Positions 18,965-30,937 of a stretch of 64,000 nucleotides of DNA are shown here, piece by piece (the stretch's first letter is position 1; each line of letters begins with the position of its first letter). The notes beneath the pieces were generated by a model that had not been told where the DNA came from, did no database searches, and saw only the letters and a list, made by a program, of their open reading frames with translations. The stretch is from positions 1 to 64,000 of the forward strand of contig CACMVB010000002.1 in the NCBI GenBank assembly GCA_902617025.1, given 5' to 3'. Made by a program: the position numbers and the translations under genes. The DNA comes from an uncultured Pelagibacteraceae bacterium (GTDB lineage Bacteria > Pseudomonadota > Alphaproteobacteria > Pelagibacterales > Pelagibacteraceae).

Positions 18965-19561
18965 ATGAAAAAAATAAGTATTTTTATTACTTTATTTATA
19001 GTTTTCAGCCATAGTATCTTATTAGCTTATAGTTCTGATCCTGCTGAGTTTGTGAATGAACTTGTTACTGAAGCTATAAGTAAACTATCAGATAAAAATC
19101 TTAATAAAGAGGAAAAATCATCTTTTATTGAAAAAGTTGCAAAAGAAAACGTCGATATAAATGCCCTTGGACTTTATACATTAGGGGAGTTAAGAAAAAC
19201 CTCTGATGAGACAATCATTGGTCAATATCAAAGATCCTTTGAAAAGTACTTTTTAAAAAGCCTTACTTCAAGGCTATCAGACTATTCTTCTAGTAAATTC
19301 GAAGTAGTAGGATACGACAAAAAAAGTTCAAATTATACTATAGTCAACTCTCAAATTATACCAGGAGACGGAAGTCCTAAAATAAAAATTGATTGGAGAA
19401 TTTATACTAAAAATCCAGATGTACCATTGATAAGAGATCTAATAGTTGAGGGTTTAAGTTTAGCAAGAACTCAAAAAGAGGAATTTGCATCAATCCTCAA
19501 TTCAAATAACAATGATATTAAAATACTTATAAGCAAACTCGAAGAATTTTTAAAAAAATAA
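18965..19561 (+). CDS. mlaC: MlaC/Ttg2D-family phospholipid-binding protein (likely start at internal ATG 18965)
   Basis: Signal peptide plus LGLYTLGELRKTSDETIIGQYQRSFEKYFLKSL; adjacent to mlaA. Confidence 0.82.
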   Translation: MKKISIFITLFIVFSHSILLAYSSDPAEFVNELVTEAISKLSDKNLNKEEKSSFIEKVAKENVDINALGLYTLGELRKTSDETIIGQYQRSFEKYFLKSLTSRLSDYSSSKFEVVGYDKKSSNYTIVNSQIIPGDGSPKIKIDWRIYTKNPDVPLIRDLIVEGLSLARTQKEEFASILNSNNNDIKILISKLEEFLKK

Positions 19562-19562
19562 T

Positions 19563-19639
19563 TGGTGGGCCCGCCAGGACTCGAACCTGGGACCAATACA
19601 TTATGAGTGTACTGCTCTAACCAACTGAGCTACAGGCCC
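19563..19639 (-). tRNA. tRNA with CAT anticodon (probably elongator Met; Ile2 not excluded), CCA encoded
   Basis: GGGCCTGTAGCTCAGTTGGTTAGAGCAGTACACTCATAATGTATTGGTCCCAGGTTCGAGTCCTGGCGGGCCCACCA; cloverleaf pairs. Confidence 0.95.
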
Positions 19640-19666
19640 GGTATAAACCTCTTATATCACAAATAA

Positions 19667-21529
19667 CTATTTTTCTAGGAAACTTTTTAATTGTTTTGAC
19701 CTACTAGGATGTTTAAGTTTTCTCAAAGCTTTTGCCTCTATTTGTCTAATTCTTTCCCTCGTAACTGAAAATTGGAGACCTACCTCTTCTAGAGTGTGGT
19801 CAGTATTCATACCTATTCCAAATCTCATTCTTAAAACTCTCTCTTCTCTTGGTGTAAGTGATGCTAAGATTTTTGTAGTTGACTCGCTCAAATTTGACTG
19901 AATTGCTGTATCAAGCGGTTGCAAAGCATTTTTATCCTCTATAAAATCACCCAAACTACTATCTTCCTCATCACCCACTGGAGTTTCAAGTGAGACAGGC
20001 TCTTTAGCGATTTTTAAAACTTTTCTAACTTTCTCTAGTGGCATTGCAAGTTTTTTAGATAATTCCTCTGGAGTGGGTTCTCTACCAAATTCACTCATTA
20101 TTTGTCTTTGAGTTCTTACTATCTTATTTATTGTTTCTATCATATGAACAGGGATCCTTATAGTTCTAGCTTGGTCAGCAATTGATCGCGTAATCGCCTG
20201 TCTGATCCACCAAGTAGCATATGTTGAAAATTTGTATCCCCTTCTGTATTCAAACTTATCAACTGCTTTCATTAAGCCTATATTTCCTTCTTGGATCAAG
20301 TCTAAAAATTGTAAGCCTCTATTAGTATATTTTTTAGCAATTGAAATAACTAATCTTAAATTAGCTTCGACCATTTCTTTTTTAGCTATTCTTGACTCTC
20401 TCTCTCCTTTTTGAATTCTACTAACTAGTTTTTTAAATTCACCAACTGATAAGCCAATCTTCTTACTAAACTCGACTAATCTATCTTTTATTTCCGCAAA
20501 ATCTTTTTTATATTTTTTGAAAAAAGCTTTCCATGTTGCATTTTCTTTTAAAAATGACTCGAACTTCGGATTGATTTCATTTCCAATATAATATTTTAAA
20601 AATTCTTCTCGAGAGATTTTATTATCCATTGCGAGTCTTAATAACACGCCTTCCAGAGAAACTATTTTTTTGTTTTCTTTATAATGTGATTGAACCAATT
20701 CTTCAACAACATGTGGGGCTAGTTGGAGATTTTTAAAATTATCAACTAAAATTTCTTGAATTTTTTTAAAGTTTTTATTTTTTGATACTGAAAGCTCTTT
20801 AGAGTCTAAAAGACACTCGAGTTTTTCAATTTGGTATTTTTTAAGTTTTGAATAGTTTTTATTCAAGGAGTCTAAAATATTTAATATCTTTGGCTTGATT
20901 TCTTCTTCCATTTTCGCCAAAGAAACGTTAAATTCGTCATCTTCATTTGTAGAATTTTCCTCAGTTTTATTTACTTCTTCTTCGTTTGGTTTACTAGAAG
21001 ATTTAGATTTTTTGTTAACTTTAGCATCTTCATCATCGTCTTGTGCCTCAAAGTCCTCGTAAGTTGAGTCAATATCTATTATATCCCTTACTAAAAGCTG
21101 ATTATTTTCTATTTCGTTTTTCCAATCATTAATTTTTTTTCCAACTATTGGGCTTTGCGTTAAAGCATTAATCATTACATCTTTTCCAGCTTCAATTCTT
21201 TTTGCTATAGCGATTTCTCCCTCTCTTGATAAAAGTTCAACACCTCCCATTTCTCTGAGATACATTCTTATTGGATCATCGCTTTTATCTGAAGTTTTTT
21301 CTTCGCTTGTTGTTGATGCTTCTTTTTTCTTATTGGATTGGAATTGTGATTTTTTTTCTACAAGAGTAATCTTTTCATCTACCAATATGATAAATGCTTT
21401 TTCTATATTCTCATTCGTTCCATTTCTTTTGCCTAAAGATTTTCCGAGTTCTTCGTAAGTGATAAATCCTCTATGTTTTCCTTTGTCTAGAAGTCTTTCA
21501 AACGATTTTGTTATAAGTTTTTCAGCCAT
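19667..21529 (-). CDS. rpoD: RNA polymerase primary sigma factor RpoD
   Basis: [59 protein letters not shown]; region 4 [17 protein letters not shown]. Confidence 0.97.
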   Translation of the reverse strand: MAEKLITKSFERLLDKGKHRGFITYEELGKSLGKRNGTNENIEKAFIILVDEKITLVEKKSQFQSNKKKEASTTSEEKTSDKSDDPIRMYLREMGGVELLSREGEIAIAKRIEAGKDVMINALTQSPIVGKKINDWKNEIENNQLLVRDIIDIDSTYEDFEAQDDDEDAKVNKKSKSSSKPNEEEVNKTEENSTNEDDEFNVSLAKMEEEIKPKILNILDSLNKNYSKLKKYQIEKLECLLDSKELSVSKNKNFKKIQEILVDNFKNLQLAPHVVEELVQSHYKENKKIVSLEGVLLRLAMDNKISREEFLKYYIGNEINPKFESFLKENATWKAFFKKYKKDFAEIKDRLVEFSKKIGLSVGEFKKLVSRIQKGERESRIAKKEMVEANLRLVISIAKKYTNRGLQFLDLIQEGNIGLMKAVDKFEYRRGYKFSTYATWWIRQAITRSIADQARTIRIPVHMIETINKIVRTQRQIMSEFGREPTPEELSKKLAMPLEKVRKVLKIAKEPVSLETPVGDEEDSSLGDFIEDKNALQPLDTAIQSNLSESTTKILASLTPREERVLRMRFGIGMNTDHTLEEVGLQFSVTRERIRQIEAKALRKLKHPSRSKQLKSFLEK

Positions 21530-21584
21530 ATGATATTGGAATTGTTTATATATAATGACAAAGTCAAAAAAATCTATACTTTTA

Positions 21585-23378
21585 TTATTCCCTATTTAAT
21601 TGGCTTTTAAGCTTTATTAATTCAGAATAAGAGTTTTCGTCCAAGTTGTTGATTAGTTTTTGCTCGAGAGATTCTATCTTTTTAAGATTTCCTTGATCCT
21701 TATGGTCTTGGATCAATTCATCCAATAAGTTTGAAACCTGATCTTCAGATTTATTTTTTATGATTATTTGGATATTTGAGTTTTCATTTATTTCCTCAAT
21801 TATTTTGTCATAAGTTATGTTAATTTTTGAATGAGTCTTAGCTTTATCGTTTCCTGTAGTGATTGAAGTTATAAAATCATTTTTTAAACTTTCATTTTTT
21901 TCTGCTAAAAACTTAATCTCGGATAACTCTTCTAGTTTTTTTAACGCTATCTCGAAATAATTCAGAATGATAAATAGAATTGAAAATTCAATAATTTGAA
22001 TTTTAGATAAATTTTTTGTTCTTTGATGCAAAATCTTTGTTTCTTTGAGGATCTTATGATCTTTTTTCTTTTTTAGTGATGAAAATTTATAATTATTTCT
22101 AGAAGTCTGGATAGGCGTCAATTTTTTTATTTTATCAAGAAAATCTTCCAAAACATATTTTTTTAAAGTTTCATCTTTTATAGAATATGATAATTTTTTC
22201 ATCTCTTTTTCAAATTTTGATACCTCGTATGGATTGTTTTGATCTATTAGATTTATTTGATGATTCCAAATAAATGATTGAATTACTTCTTTTTGTTTAA
22301 GCAAATTTAATAGTCCATCTTTGCCATTTTGATGAATAAAATCGTCAGGATCTTCACCATTCGGCATTATTGAAAAATAAATTTTATTATTTTCATTAAT
22401 GAAAGGAAATAATTTTTCACCAATTCTTAAAGCAGCTTTTTGCCCGCTTTCATCGCCGTCTAAACAAATAATAGGATTTGAAAAAAATTTCCAAATTAAA
22501 TTGATTTGTCTTTCAGTAATAGCTGTTCCTGAATTTGAAATAACATTTTTAAATCCGGATGAATAAACGCTAACTACATCCATGTAACCTTCAACAATTA
22601 AAACCTCATTAGTCTCAGACCTCAAATTTTTTGCTTTGTCCAAATTGAAAATCATACTTCCTTTTTTATAGAATTCAGTTTCTGGTGAATTGATATACTT
22701 TGCTGATTTACTATCTCGAATAATTCTTCCTCCAAAAGCTATCGTGTCTCCGGTGATGTTATTGACTGGGAAAATTATTCTTGAATTAAACCTATCGATA
22801 TATTTTCCGGTTTTTTCATTTTTGTAGTAAAGGCCTGTAAAGTTTATTTCCTCTTCAGAATATTTTTTAAGTAGATTTTCATAAAACGAGTTCTTCCAAG
22901 GCACGTAACCAAGTTTAAATTCTTGTATGATATCTTTTTTTAATCCTCTTTTAAGAAGGTAATCTAACGCCTCTTTGTTGTTATACTCAAAAAGTTGTTG
23001 ATTATAAAAATTTGAATAATCGCTGAATATATTTTTGTATGATTGAAATCTTAATTCTTTTTTTTGATCAAAATTAGAAAACCTATAAGGCTGCATACCA
23101 GCTTCAGCTGCCAGAGTTTTCACTGCTTCCCCAAAACCAACAGATTTTGTTTTCATAAGAAAGTCAAAAATATTCCCGTGTTCGCCCGTGCTAAAACAAT
23201 GATAAAACTCTTTTTCATCGTTGACAGTAAATGAGGGGGTTTTTTCATTTTTGAATGGAGAAAGTCCAATAAACTCTTTCCCTCTTTTTTTTAACTGAAC
23301 AGTTTTTCCGACAACTTGAGAAACTTTTAATCTAAGTTTTATTTCATTTAAATATTCTTTAGGGTATTTCATACTCAA
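21585..23378 (-). CDS. dnaG: DNA primase
   Basis: [39 protein letters not shown] (Toprim). Confidence 0.94.
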   Translation of the reverse strand: MSMKYPKEYLNEIKLRLKVSQVVGKTVQLKKRGKEFIGLSPFKNEKTPSFTVNDEKEFYHCFSTGEHGNIFDFLMKTKSVGFGEAVKTLAAEAGMQPYRFSNFDQKKELRFQSYKNIFSDYSNFYNQQLFEYNNKEALDYLLKRGLKKDIIQEFKLGYVPWKNSFYENLLKKYSEEEINFTGLYYKNEKTGKYIDRFNSRIIFPVNNITGDTIAFGGRIIRDSKSAKYINSPETEFYKKGSMIFNLDKAKNLRSETNEVLIVEGYMDVVSVYSSGFKNVISNSGTAITERQINLIWKFFSNPIICLDGDESGQKAALRIGEKLFPFINENNKIYFSIMPNGEDPDDFIHQNGKDGLLNLLKQKEVIQSFIWNHQINLIDQNNPYEVSKFEKEMKKLSYSIKDETLKKYVLEDFLDKIKKLTPIQTSRNNYKFSSLKKKKDHKILKETKILHQRTKNLSKIQIIEFSILFIILNYFEIALKKLEELSEIKFLAEKNESLKNDFITSITTGNDKAKTHSKINITYDKIIEEINENSNIQIIIKNKSEDQVSNLLDELIQDHKDQGNLKKIESLEQKLINNLDENSYSELIKLKSQLNRE

Positions 23379-23830
23379 GTTAAAAGCCTTTTTAAAATTG
23401 CACTTACTTTCGAAAAATCTAAACTATCTGCATGTTTAGATTTTAAAACGCCCATTATTTTACCCATATCTTTCATTGAAGATGCGCTTACAGATTTTAT
23501 TGTTTCCTCACAAATTCTTTTAGTTTCATCTTCGCTAAATTGTTTTGGTAAAAATTTACTTATAACTTCTATTTCTCTATTTTCACTTTCTAAAAGCTCT
23601 ATGCGACCAGCTTTTTTGTAAACATCACAAGACTCATTTCTTTGTTTTATCATCTTTTTAAGTAATATGACGATATCGCTGTCTTTGATATCTGTCTGAC
23701 CTTTCGAGCGTCCAGCTATTTCTGCGTCTTTTATAGCTGAAACTACTAATCTTAAAGTTGGGTAAGTTTTTTTATCTTTTGCTTTTAGAGCCTCATTTAG
23801 CTTTTCTTCAATTAGTTTTTTTAGAGACAT
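23375..23830 (-). CDS. GatB/YqeY domain protein
   Basis: LRLVVSAIKDAEIAGR, IVILLKKMIKQRNESCDVYKKAGR, KDMGKIMGVLKSKHA. Confidence 0.9.
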   Translation of the reverse strand: MSLKKLIEEKLNEALKAKDKKTYPTLRLVVSAIKDAEIAGRSKGQTDIKDSDIVILLKKMIKQRNESCDVYKKAGRIELLESENREIEVISKFLPKQFSEDETKRICEETIKSVSASSMKDMGKIMGVLKSKHADSLDFSKVSAILKRLLT

Positions 23831-23879
23831 AATGAAAATATTTTAATCACAATTCTTATACAAAATAAAAAGAACTTTC

Positions 23880-23908
23880 TTGACGATTTTAGTTCTATTT
23901 CATATGTT
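23880..23908 (+). promoter_or_regulatory. Candidate sigma70-type promoter for carAB
   Basis: TTGACG - 17 nt - TATGTT in the yqeY/carA divergent gap. Confidence 0.45.
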
Positions 23909-23950
23909 GCGCAAAATCATGTTTATAAGTTTTTTACTTTAACTCATGAG

Positions 23951-25159
23951 TTGTATTTGAAGAAGTTTGGTCAAAATATAAACTCAAAAAAAAATCTTAG
24001 AAAGATCGATTCTACTGCTATTTTAGTTCTTCAAAACGGCAAATTTTTTAAAGGTATAGGATTAGGTCACAAGGGCACCGCAACTGGAGAAGTATGCTTT
24101 AATACTTCAATTACCGGTTACCAAGAGATAATTTCCGATCCTTCTTACGCAGACCAAATTATTAACTTTACATTTCCGCACGTAGGTAATGTAGGAACCA
24201 ATAAAGAAGATCACGAGTCTGATAAAATATGGACTAAAGGAGTAATTATTAACACTGAAATAACTAATCCATCAAATTACAGATCTTTAAAGCATTTAGA
24301 TCAATGGTTAAAAAAGAATAAGATAGTTGGAATAACCGGAATTGATACCAGAAGTCTAACAAATTACATTAGAGATGAAGGTGCTCCAAAGGGGACGATA
24401 TCCTTCTTTGATAAAAATAAACTAAATATAAAGAAACTTTTTAAAGTTACTAATAAATGGAGCGGTCTTAAAAACTTAGATTTGGCAATTCAAGTTACCA
24501 CTAAGAAAAATTATTTGTGGCAAGGTTTTAAGACTTGGAAAAAAGAGATTGGATATTTAAAAAATAAAAAAAAGTTATTGCATGTTATTGCGATCGACTA
24601 TGGAATTAAGAAAAATATTTTAAGATATTTTTCAGATTTTAATTGCAAAGTCACAATAGTATCATGTGAGACTAATGCAAAAGATATTCTTCAGCTTCAC
24701 CCTGATGGAATTTTTTTATCAAATGGGCCTGGGGATCCCGCAGCAACTGGGAAATATGCCATACCAATAATTCAAGACTTGATCAAAAAAAATTTACCAT
24801 TATTTGGTATTTGTTTAGGTCATCAAATACTTGCTTTAGCCCTTGGTGCAAAGACAGAAAAAATGAAATTAGGCCACAGAGGTGCTAACCATCCTGTTAA
24901 AAATTTAATTGAGGGCAATGTTGAAATTACAAGTCAGAATCACGGGTTCGAAGTAGTAAAAAAAGGTTTGCCAAAAAATATAAGAGTTACTCACCAGTCT
25001 TTATTCGACAATAGTATTGAAGGTATTGAATTAAAAAATAAACCTGTTTTCTCAGTTCAATATCACCCTGAGTCTAACCCTGGTCCTCAAGACAGTGTTT
25101 ATTTATTTGATAAATTTGTAAAGAGTATGAAAAAATATGCCAAAAAGAAAAGATATTAA
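23951..25159 (+). CDS. carA: Carbamoyl-phosphate synthase small subunit (TTG start)
   Basis: [44 protein letters not shown]. Confidence 0.95.
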   Translation: MYLKKFGQNINSKKNLRKIDSTAILVLQNGKFFKGIGLGHKGTATGEVCFNTSITGYQEIISDPSYADQIINFTFPHVGNVGTNKEDHESDKIWTKGVIINTEITNPSNYRSLKHLDQWLKKNKIVGITGIDTRSLTNYIRDEGAPKGTISFFDKNKLNIKKLFKVTNKWSGLKNLDLAIQVTTKKNYLWQGFKTWKKEIGYLKNKKKLLHVIAIDYGIKKNILRYFSDFNCKVTIVSCETNAKDILQLHPDGIFLSNGPGDPAATGKYAIPIIQDLIKKNLPLFGICLGHQILALALGAKTEKMKLGHRGANHPVKNLIEGNVEITSQNHGFEVVKKGLPKNIRVTHQSLFDNSIEGIELKNKPVFSVQYHPESNPGPQDSVYLFDKFVKSMKKYAKKKRY

Positions 25160-28100
25160 AAAAATTTTAGTTGTAGGTGCTGGACCAATTATTATTGGAC
25201 AGGCTTGTGAGTTTGATTATTCAGGAACTCAAGCTTGCAAGGCTTTAAAAGATGAGGGTTTTAAAGTAATTCTAATTAATTCAAACCCAGCTACGATTAT
25301 GACGGATCCGGACATTGCAGATAAAACTTATATTGAACCTATAACAATAGAAGTTCTTGAAAAAATTCTAATCAAAGAAAAACCAGATGCAATTTTACCA
25401 ACAATGGGTGGTCAAACTGCATTAAATTTGGCAATGGAGGCAGAAAAAAAAGGGATTCTTAAAAAATATAAAATTGAACTTATAGGTGCTAATTCAATAG
25501 CGATATCTAATGCAGAGGATAGAAAAAAGTTCAGAAAAAATATGTTAGAGATTGGATTAGATCTTCCTAAATCGAAAATAATAAATAATGCAAATCAATC
25601 TTCCAAAGTATTAAAACAAATCGGTTTGCCAGCAATTATAAGACCAGCTTTTACTTTAGGTGGTTTGGGAGGAGGTATCGCCAAAAATAAAAAAGATTTT
25701 TTCAAGATAATAAAAAATGGTCTTCACGAGTCACCAGTTAATCAAGTCTTGGTAGAGGAGTGTTTAGAAGGTTGGAAAGAATTTGAGATGGAAGTTGTTA
25801 GAGATAAAAATGATAATTGTATTATTGTTTGCTCAATAGAAAATCTAGATCCAATGGGTATTCATACTGGTGACTCGGTTACTATCGCCCCAGCACTAAC
25901 TTTAACAGACAAAGAGTATCAAGTAATGAGAAATGCCTCTATAGCTTGCTTAAGAAAAATTGGTGTAGAAACTGGGGGATCAAATGTTCAATTTGCCATA
26001 AATCCGAAAAATGGAAGAATGGTAATTATTGAGATGAACCCTAGGGTTTCAAGATCATCAGCGCTTGCTTCCAAAGCAACAGGTTTTCCAATAGCTAAAG
26101 TTGCAGCGAAGTTAGCTGTTGGTTACACATTAGACGAATTAAAAAATGAAATTACGAAAGTTACACCTGCATCGTTTGAACCCACAATAGACTATGTGGT
26201 CACTAAAATTCCAAGATTTACTTTCGAAAAATTTTCCGCTTCAGCTGCAGTTTTAGGAACATCAATGAAATCAGTAGGAGAAGCAATGGCTATCGGAAGA
26301 AATTTCAAAGAGTCGCTTCAAAAAGCTTTGGTTTCTTTGGAAACAGGTTTTTCAGGATTAGACCAAATATTTAATTTAAATACAAAACAAATTAGAAAAA
26401 AACTTAGAGAAAATATTCCAAATAAGATTTTACTTGTTGGGGAAGCTATTAGAAAAAATATAAATTTAAAAGAAATAAATAAACTATCAAAAATTGATCC
26501 TTGGTTTTTAAATCAAATTAAAGAAATCGTAGAAAATGAAAATATAATAAAGAAAAAAGGTCTTCCTAAAAATTTTAATGAATTAAATTATATAAAGTCT
26601 ATTGGATTTTCTGACAAAAAATTATCTGAGCTTACAAATATTTCAGAGTCATTAATAAGAAAGAAAAGAGCTGCTTTAAAAGTTTTACCAGTTTATAAAA
26701 AGGTTGACACATGTGCTGCAGAATTTAAATCTTTCACTCCCTATATGTATTCTACTTATCAGAGAAATTTCTCTTCTAATTTAGAATGTGAGGCTGACCC
26801 TACTAACAAGAATAAGATTATAATACTTGGAGGGGGGCCAAACAGAATTGGTCAGGGTATAGAGTTTGATTATTGCTGTTGTCAAGCTAGTTTTGCTCTT
26901 AAGGAAGCTAAGTATGAAACTATAATGGTCAATTGTAATCCAGAAACTGTATCAACAGATTACGACACAAGTGACAGATTATATTTTGAACCTTTAATAG
27001 ATGAATATGTTTTCAATATAATAAAGAGAGAAAAATCAAAAGGTAATGTAAAAGGTGTCATTACTCAATTTGGAGGACAAACTCCAATTAAACTTGCAAA
27101 ATTTTTATACGAAAACAATCTTCCAATAATAGGAACTCAATACTCATCCATCGATCTTGCTGAAGACAGAGATAGATTTAGGAGTCTTTTAAATGAACTT
27201 AATTTAAAACAGGCTAAAAGTGGTATCGCTAGAACTTTTCCTCAAGCAATAAAAATTGCAGATAAAATTGGTTTGCCTCTAATGGTAAGGCCATCTTACG
27301 TTTTAGGTGGAAGAGCAATGGAGATTGTTCATGAAAAAAGGCAACTCAAAGACTTTATAAAAGAAGCATTTAAAGTCGCCGAAAAAAATCCAATTTTAAT
27401 TGATAAGTTTATTGATAATGCAATGGAGGTTGATGTTGACGCAATATCAGATGGTAAAAATGTTTTCGTAGCCGGTATTATGCAACACATTGAAGAGGCA
27501 GGGATACACTCAGGTGACTCGGCATGTAGTTTACCTCCTGTATCAATAAAATCTTTTTTAATAAAAGAAATTGAAAATCAAACAAAAAAATTAGCTTTAG
27601 CACTTAAAGTAAAAGGTTTCATGAATGTTCAATATGCAATTAAAAAGGATAAGATTTATGTAATTGAGGTTAATCCTAGAGCAAGTAGAACTGTGCCATT
27701 TGTTTCGAAAGCAAAAAATTTACCCCTCGCCAAGATAGCATCAAGAGTGATGGCGGGAGAAAAATTAACTAATTTTAATTTAAAAAGTAAAACAAAAGAT
27801 ATGTTTGCAGTAAAAGAGGCAGTATTTCCATTTAATAAATTCCCAAACAGCGATCTTTTACTTGGTCCTGAAATGAAATCAACAGGTGAAGTTATGGGTT
27901 TTGATAAAAATTTCGGGATGGCTTTTGCTAAGAGTCAAATTGCAGCCTCAAACTCTCTTCCTAAAAAAGGCTTAGCTTTTATCTCTTTAAAAAATAGTCA
28001 TAAAGAAGAGGGGGTGCAATTAGCAAAACAATTAATTAAATTAAATTTCACACTTTGTGGAACCGGAGGTACTGCCGATTATATTAGCAAACACGGGATT

Positions 28101-28361
28101 AAGTGCAAAAAAATTAATAAAGTAAATCAGGGATCCCCTCATATTGTTGATATTCTAAATACTAAAAAAATAGCATTAGTAATTAATACAGGTGGCGGTA
28201 ATAGTGAAGCTCAGTTGAGCGATGCGGTAGCTTTAAGAAGGGCTACGTTAGCTAACAAAGTTCCATATTGCACGAATATGTCGACAGCCAAGGTTTGTTT
28301 GGAAGGTATTAAATCTCTCAAATTGAAAGATATCAGCGTTACTTCTTTACAAGATCTTTAA
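25137..28361 (+). CDS. carB: Carbamoyl-phosphate synthase large subunit
   Basis: [26 protein letters not shown], duplicated ATP-grasp halves, MGS domain at C-terminus. Confidence 0.97.
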   Translation: MPKRKDIKKILVVGAGPIIIGQACEFDYSGTQACKALKDEGFKVILINSNPATIMTDPDIADKTYIEPITIEVLEKILIKEKPDAILPTMGGQTALNLAMEAEKKGILKKYKIELIGANSIAISNAEDRKKFRKNMLEIGLDLPKSKIINNANQSSKVLKQIGLPAIIRPAFTLGGLGGGIAKNKKDFFKIIKNGLHESPVNQVLVEECLEGWKEFEMEVVRDKNDNCIIVCSIENLDPMGIHTGDSVTIAPALTLTDKEYQVMRNASIACLRKIGVETGGSNVQFAINPKNGRMVIIEMNPRVSRSSALASKATGFPIAKVAAKLAVGYTLDELKNEITKVTPASFEPTIDYVVTKIPRFTFEKFSASAAVLGTSMKSVGEAMAIGRNFKESLQKALVSLETGFSGLDQIFNLNTKQIRKKLRENIPNKILLVGEAIRKNINLKEINKLSKIDPWFLNQIKEIVENENIIKKKGLPKNFNELNYIKSIGFSDKKLSELTNISESLIRKKRAALKVLPVYKKVDTCAAEFKSFTPYMYSTYQRNFSSNLECEADPTNKNKIIILGGGPNRIGQGIEFDYCCCQASFALKEAKYETIMVNCNPETVSTDYDTSDRLYFEPLIDEYVFNIIKREKSKGNVKGVITQFGGQTPIKLAKFLYENNLPIIGTQYSSIDLAEDRDRFRSLLNELNLKQAKSGIARTFPQAIKIADKIGLPLMVRPSYVLGGRAMEIVHEKRQLKDFIKEAFKVAEKNPILIDKFIDNAMEVDVDAISDGKNVFVAGIMQHIEEAGIHSGDSACSLPPVSIKSFLIKEIENQTKKLALALKVKGFMNVQYAIKKDKIYVIEVNPRASRTVPFVSKAKNLPLAKIASRVMAGEKLTNFNLKSKTKDMFAVKEAVFPFNKFPNSDLLLGPEMKSTGEVMGFDKNFGMAFAKSQIAASNSLPKKGLAFISLKNSHKEEGVQLAKQLIKLNFTLCGTGGTADYISKHGIKCKKINKVNQGSPHIVDILNTKKIALVINTGGGNSEAQLSDAVALRRATLANKVPYCTNMSTAKVCLEGIKSLKLKDISVTSLQDL

Positions 28362-29023
28362 CTTTTAACTTTCCAATCAGTTTCAAATGTAACATAATTT
28401 ATTTGAATACATCTTCTCTCTTTTTTTATCTCTTTTTTTTCCATTCCATGCCAAGTGTTTGGTCCGCTGGTAAAGAAGTATCCATAATTATGTTTATAAG
28501 GAACTGTTTTAACTTTGTTCAATTTTGCGTCATAAAAATCAGTACCTAAATTCTCCGATTCATTGTGTAAATTAACAAAAACTATTGATGACATTAATTT
28601 TTCCTCAATATCGCAATGAGGCTTTAACCAAAAACCTTCTCTATCACAAATTACCTCTAGCCTTACATAAGAATTACTCAAATCTTTTCCAATTAATGAT
28701 CCAATCTTTTTATAAACATCAGGTGATCTTAATTCTTCTATAAATTTTGTTAAATTTGGAAATTGATTAGAGTTTTCTTTAGTTACATAACATCGAAGTT
28801 TTTTTGCTTTACCACCATCTTTAATTCCAGCTCGAAAGGCTCCCTCTCCTCCATCAAGAGCTCTTGTTCCATCATAATTTAAATTTTGTTTTCTAGGATC
28901 AGCTATCTCTGCACTACAGATCTCATCAATAGCATTTTGAGTCAGTGGCTGGTTGATTTCAAAATGTTTAAATGGATCGCTAAATAGTTTAGTTCTTTTT
29001 TCTAATGATTTAAATAATTCCAT
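28358..29023 (-). CDS. 2OG-Fe(II) oxygenase family protein
   Basis: HCDIEEK (HxD), distal [18 protein letters not shown]. Confidence 0.7.
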   Translation of the reverse strand: MELFKSLEKRTKLFSDPFKHFEINQPLTQNAIDEICSAEIADPRKQNLNYDGTRALDGGEGAFRAGIKDGGKAKKLRCYVTKENSNQFPNLTKFIEELRSPDVYKKIGSLIGKDLSNSYVRLEVICDREGFWLKPHCDIEEKLMSSIVFVNLHNESENLGTDFYDAKLNKVKTVPYKHNYGYFFTSGPNTWHGMEKKEIKKERRCIQINYVTFETDWKVKS

Positions 29024-29963
29024 GTTTTTTCATTTTTGCTTTTACAATTGGAGCAATTCTGTTTACCTCATTTAAACTATTGTAACTCCAACTTTCAATC
29101 CTATCTTCTAATTCTCTTGTTATACCTAAATCTTTCAATTGTGAATAAAATTTTTTAAATCTTCCAGTTGGCTTAAAAGACTTCATCATGGCAATATAAA
29201 CGGGTTTTCCAGTGATCGCAGCCTCTGAAATCATTGACGTGGAGTCGCATGTTACAACTATATAATTTGAGATTGCTAGTGCAGAAAGATAGGCTTTTTT
29301 ATCAATATTTTTTACAACATGATGGTTAATGCTAAAGGTATTGAATGCTATTTTTAAAATATTTTCAGGTGTTCTATAAGAAGGAATTACAATAATTTTA
29401 AATTTATCTGGAGTAAATAATGTCTTAACTTTGTTAAAAAGTTCATGAATTTGTTTTTCTGAATAATTGTAATATTTATTCGGTCCCCCGATTATAAATG
29501 CAACTAGTTCTCTTCTCTTGTCTTTCTCAATTCCAAGATATTTTGAATTCTCATTAATTTCTTTTTTATTTAGATAATGAATAGCTCCTATTGTGTTGAT
29601 TATATTTTCTCCTTTTAAATTATCATGCTCTGGACTTACTATAAGGTCGAAATGTTCAAAAGAAACTTTGGGGTCTTGGACGTGAATATTAAAAATTTGA
29701 TTTCCTAATCTCTTTTTTAAAGCTATTGATGGTATCACACTTTTTCTTCCACAAGATATAATAACTTTACAATCACATACGAATTTATTTTTAACCAAGT
29801 TTTCTGATATCGGGCTGATTCTTGGTGGTATAAAATTCCAAAAAGATTTTAGTTCAATTTTTTGGTGTTTATAACTTAGGCCCAAAGCTTGAGCTAATCC
29901 CTCGACTTGACTAACCATGCCATGCATGCCTTGCGTTAAAAGAAGTGCTTTTAATTCTAACAT
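29010..29963 (-). CDS. Mitochondrial fission ELM1-like (DUF1022) family protein
   Basis: LLLTQGMHGMVSQVEGLAQALG, ISCGRKSVIPSIALK, HVQDPKVSFEHFDLIVSPEHD, TCDSTSMISEAAITGKPVY. Confidence 0.85.
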   Translation of the reverse strand: MLELKALLLTQGMHGMVSQVEGLAQALGLSYKHQKIELKSFWNFIPPRISPISENLVKNKFVCDCKVIISCGRKSVIPSIALKKRLGNQIFNIHVQDPKVSFEHFDLIVSPEHDNLKGENIINTIGAIHYLNKKEINENSKYLGIEKDKRRELVAFIIGGPNKYYNYSEKQIHELFNKVKTLFTPDKFKIIVIPSYRTPENILKIAFNTFSINHHVVKNIDKKAYLSALAISNYIVVTCDSTSMISEAAITGKPVYIAMMKSFKPTGRFKKFYSQLKDLGITRELEDRIESWSYNSLNEVNRIAPIVKAKMKKHGII

Positions 29964-29986
29964 TAGTTACTATATACCTTTACATA

Positions 29987-30937
29987 ATGAATAATAAATC
30001 AACAAAACACACAAAAGTGTTAATTCTTGGATCTGGCCCTGCTGGCTATACCGCAGCTATTTATGCGGCTAGGGCTATGCTTAAACCAATACTTGTTCAT
30101 GGCTCTCAACCTGGGGGACAATTAACTACCACTACAGATGTTGAAAATTACCCCGGATACTCGAAAGTGATTCAAGGACCATGGCTTATGGACGAAATGA
30201 AAGGCCAAGCAGAAGCTGTAGGTACAGAGATGATACAGGATCATATAAGTAAAGTTGACTTAACAAAAAAACCTTTTACAGCAACAGGTGATAGTGGCCA
30301 GGTTTATACTGCGGATAGTTTTATAATTTCAACAGGGGCACAAGCAAGATGGTTAAATTTAAAATCTGAACAGGAATTTAGAGGATTTGGAGTTTCAGCG
30401 TGTGCTACTTGCGATGGTTTTTTCTTTAAGGAAAAAGAGGTAGCAGTAGTTGGTGGAGGAAATGCTGCAGTTGAAGAAGCAATGTTTCTCACTAAATTTG
30501 CTTCAAAGGTTTATTTAATACATAGAAGAAATGAATTAAGAGCAGAAAAAATGCTTCAAGCAAAATTAAAAGCGAATAAAAAAATAGAAATTATATGGGA
30601 CACAGTAGTTGAAGATGTTATTGGTACTAAAGAGCCGAAAACTGTTAATGCATTAAAAATTAAAAATGTAAAAGATAATAAAGTTAAAGAGCTTAAAGTT
30701 GATGGTTTATTTATTGCCATAGGTCATGATCCAGCAACATCTTTGTTTAAAGATCAACTTAATATGGACAAAGAAGGGTATTTAATTACAAAACCTGACT
30801 CTACTGAAACAAATATTCCAGGAGTTTTTGCGGCTGGCGATGTAAAAGATAAAATTTTTAGACAAGCTGTTACTGCTGCTGGAATGGGTTGTATGTCGGC
30901 ACTTGAGGCTGAAAAATATCTATCGGAGATTAACTAA
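29987..30937 (+). CDS. trxB: Thioredoxin-disulfide reductase (ORF extends upstream to 29945)
   Basis: LGSGPAGYTAAIYAARA, CATCDGFF, GGGNAAVEEA, GVFAAGDV. Confidence 0.95.
   Translation: MNNKSTKHTKVLILGSGPAGYTAAIYAARAMLKPILVHGSQPGGQLTTTTDVENYPGYSKVIQGPWLMDEMKGQAEAVGTEMIQDHISKVDLTKKPFTATGDSGQVYTADSFIISTGAQARWLNLKSEQEFRGFGVSACATCDGFFFKEKEVAVVGGGNAAVEEAMFLTKFASKVYLIHRRNELRAEKMLQAKLKANKKIEIIWDTVVEDVIGTKEPKTVNALKIKNVKDNKVKELKVDGLFIAIGHDPATSLFKDQLNMDKEGYLITKPDSTETNIPGVFAAGDVKDKIFRQAVTAAGMGCMSALEAEKYLSEIN

Noticed and set aside
23946-23960. Mini-ORF ATG AGT TGT ATT TGA just before the carA TTG start, possible attenuator leader
   Set aside because: Only four codons, no arginine/pyrimidine-related coding and no alternative hairpins evident
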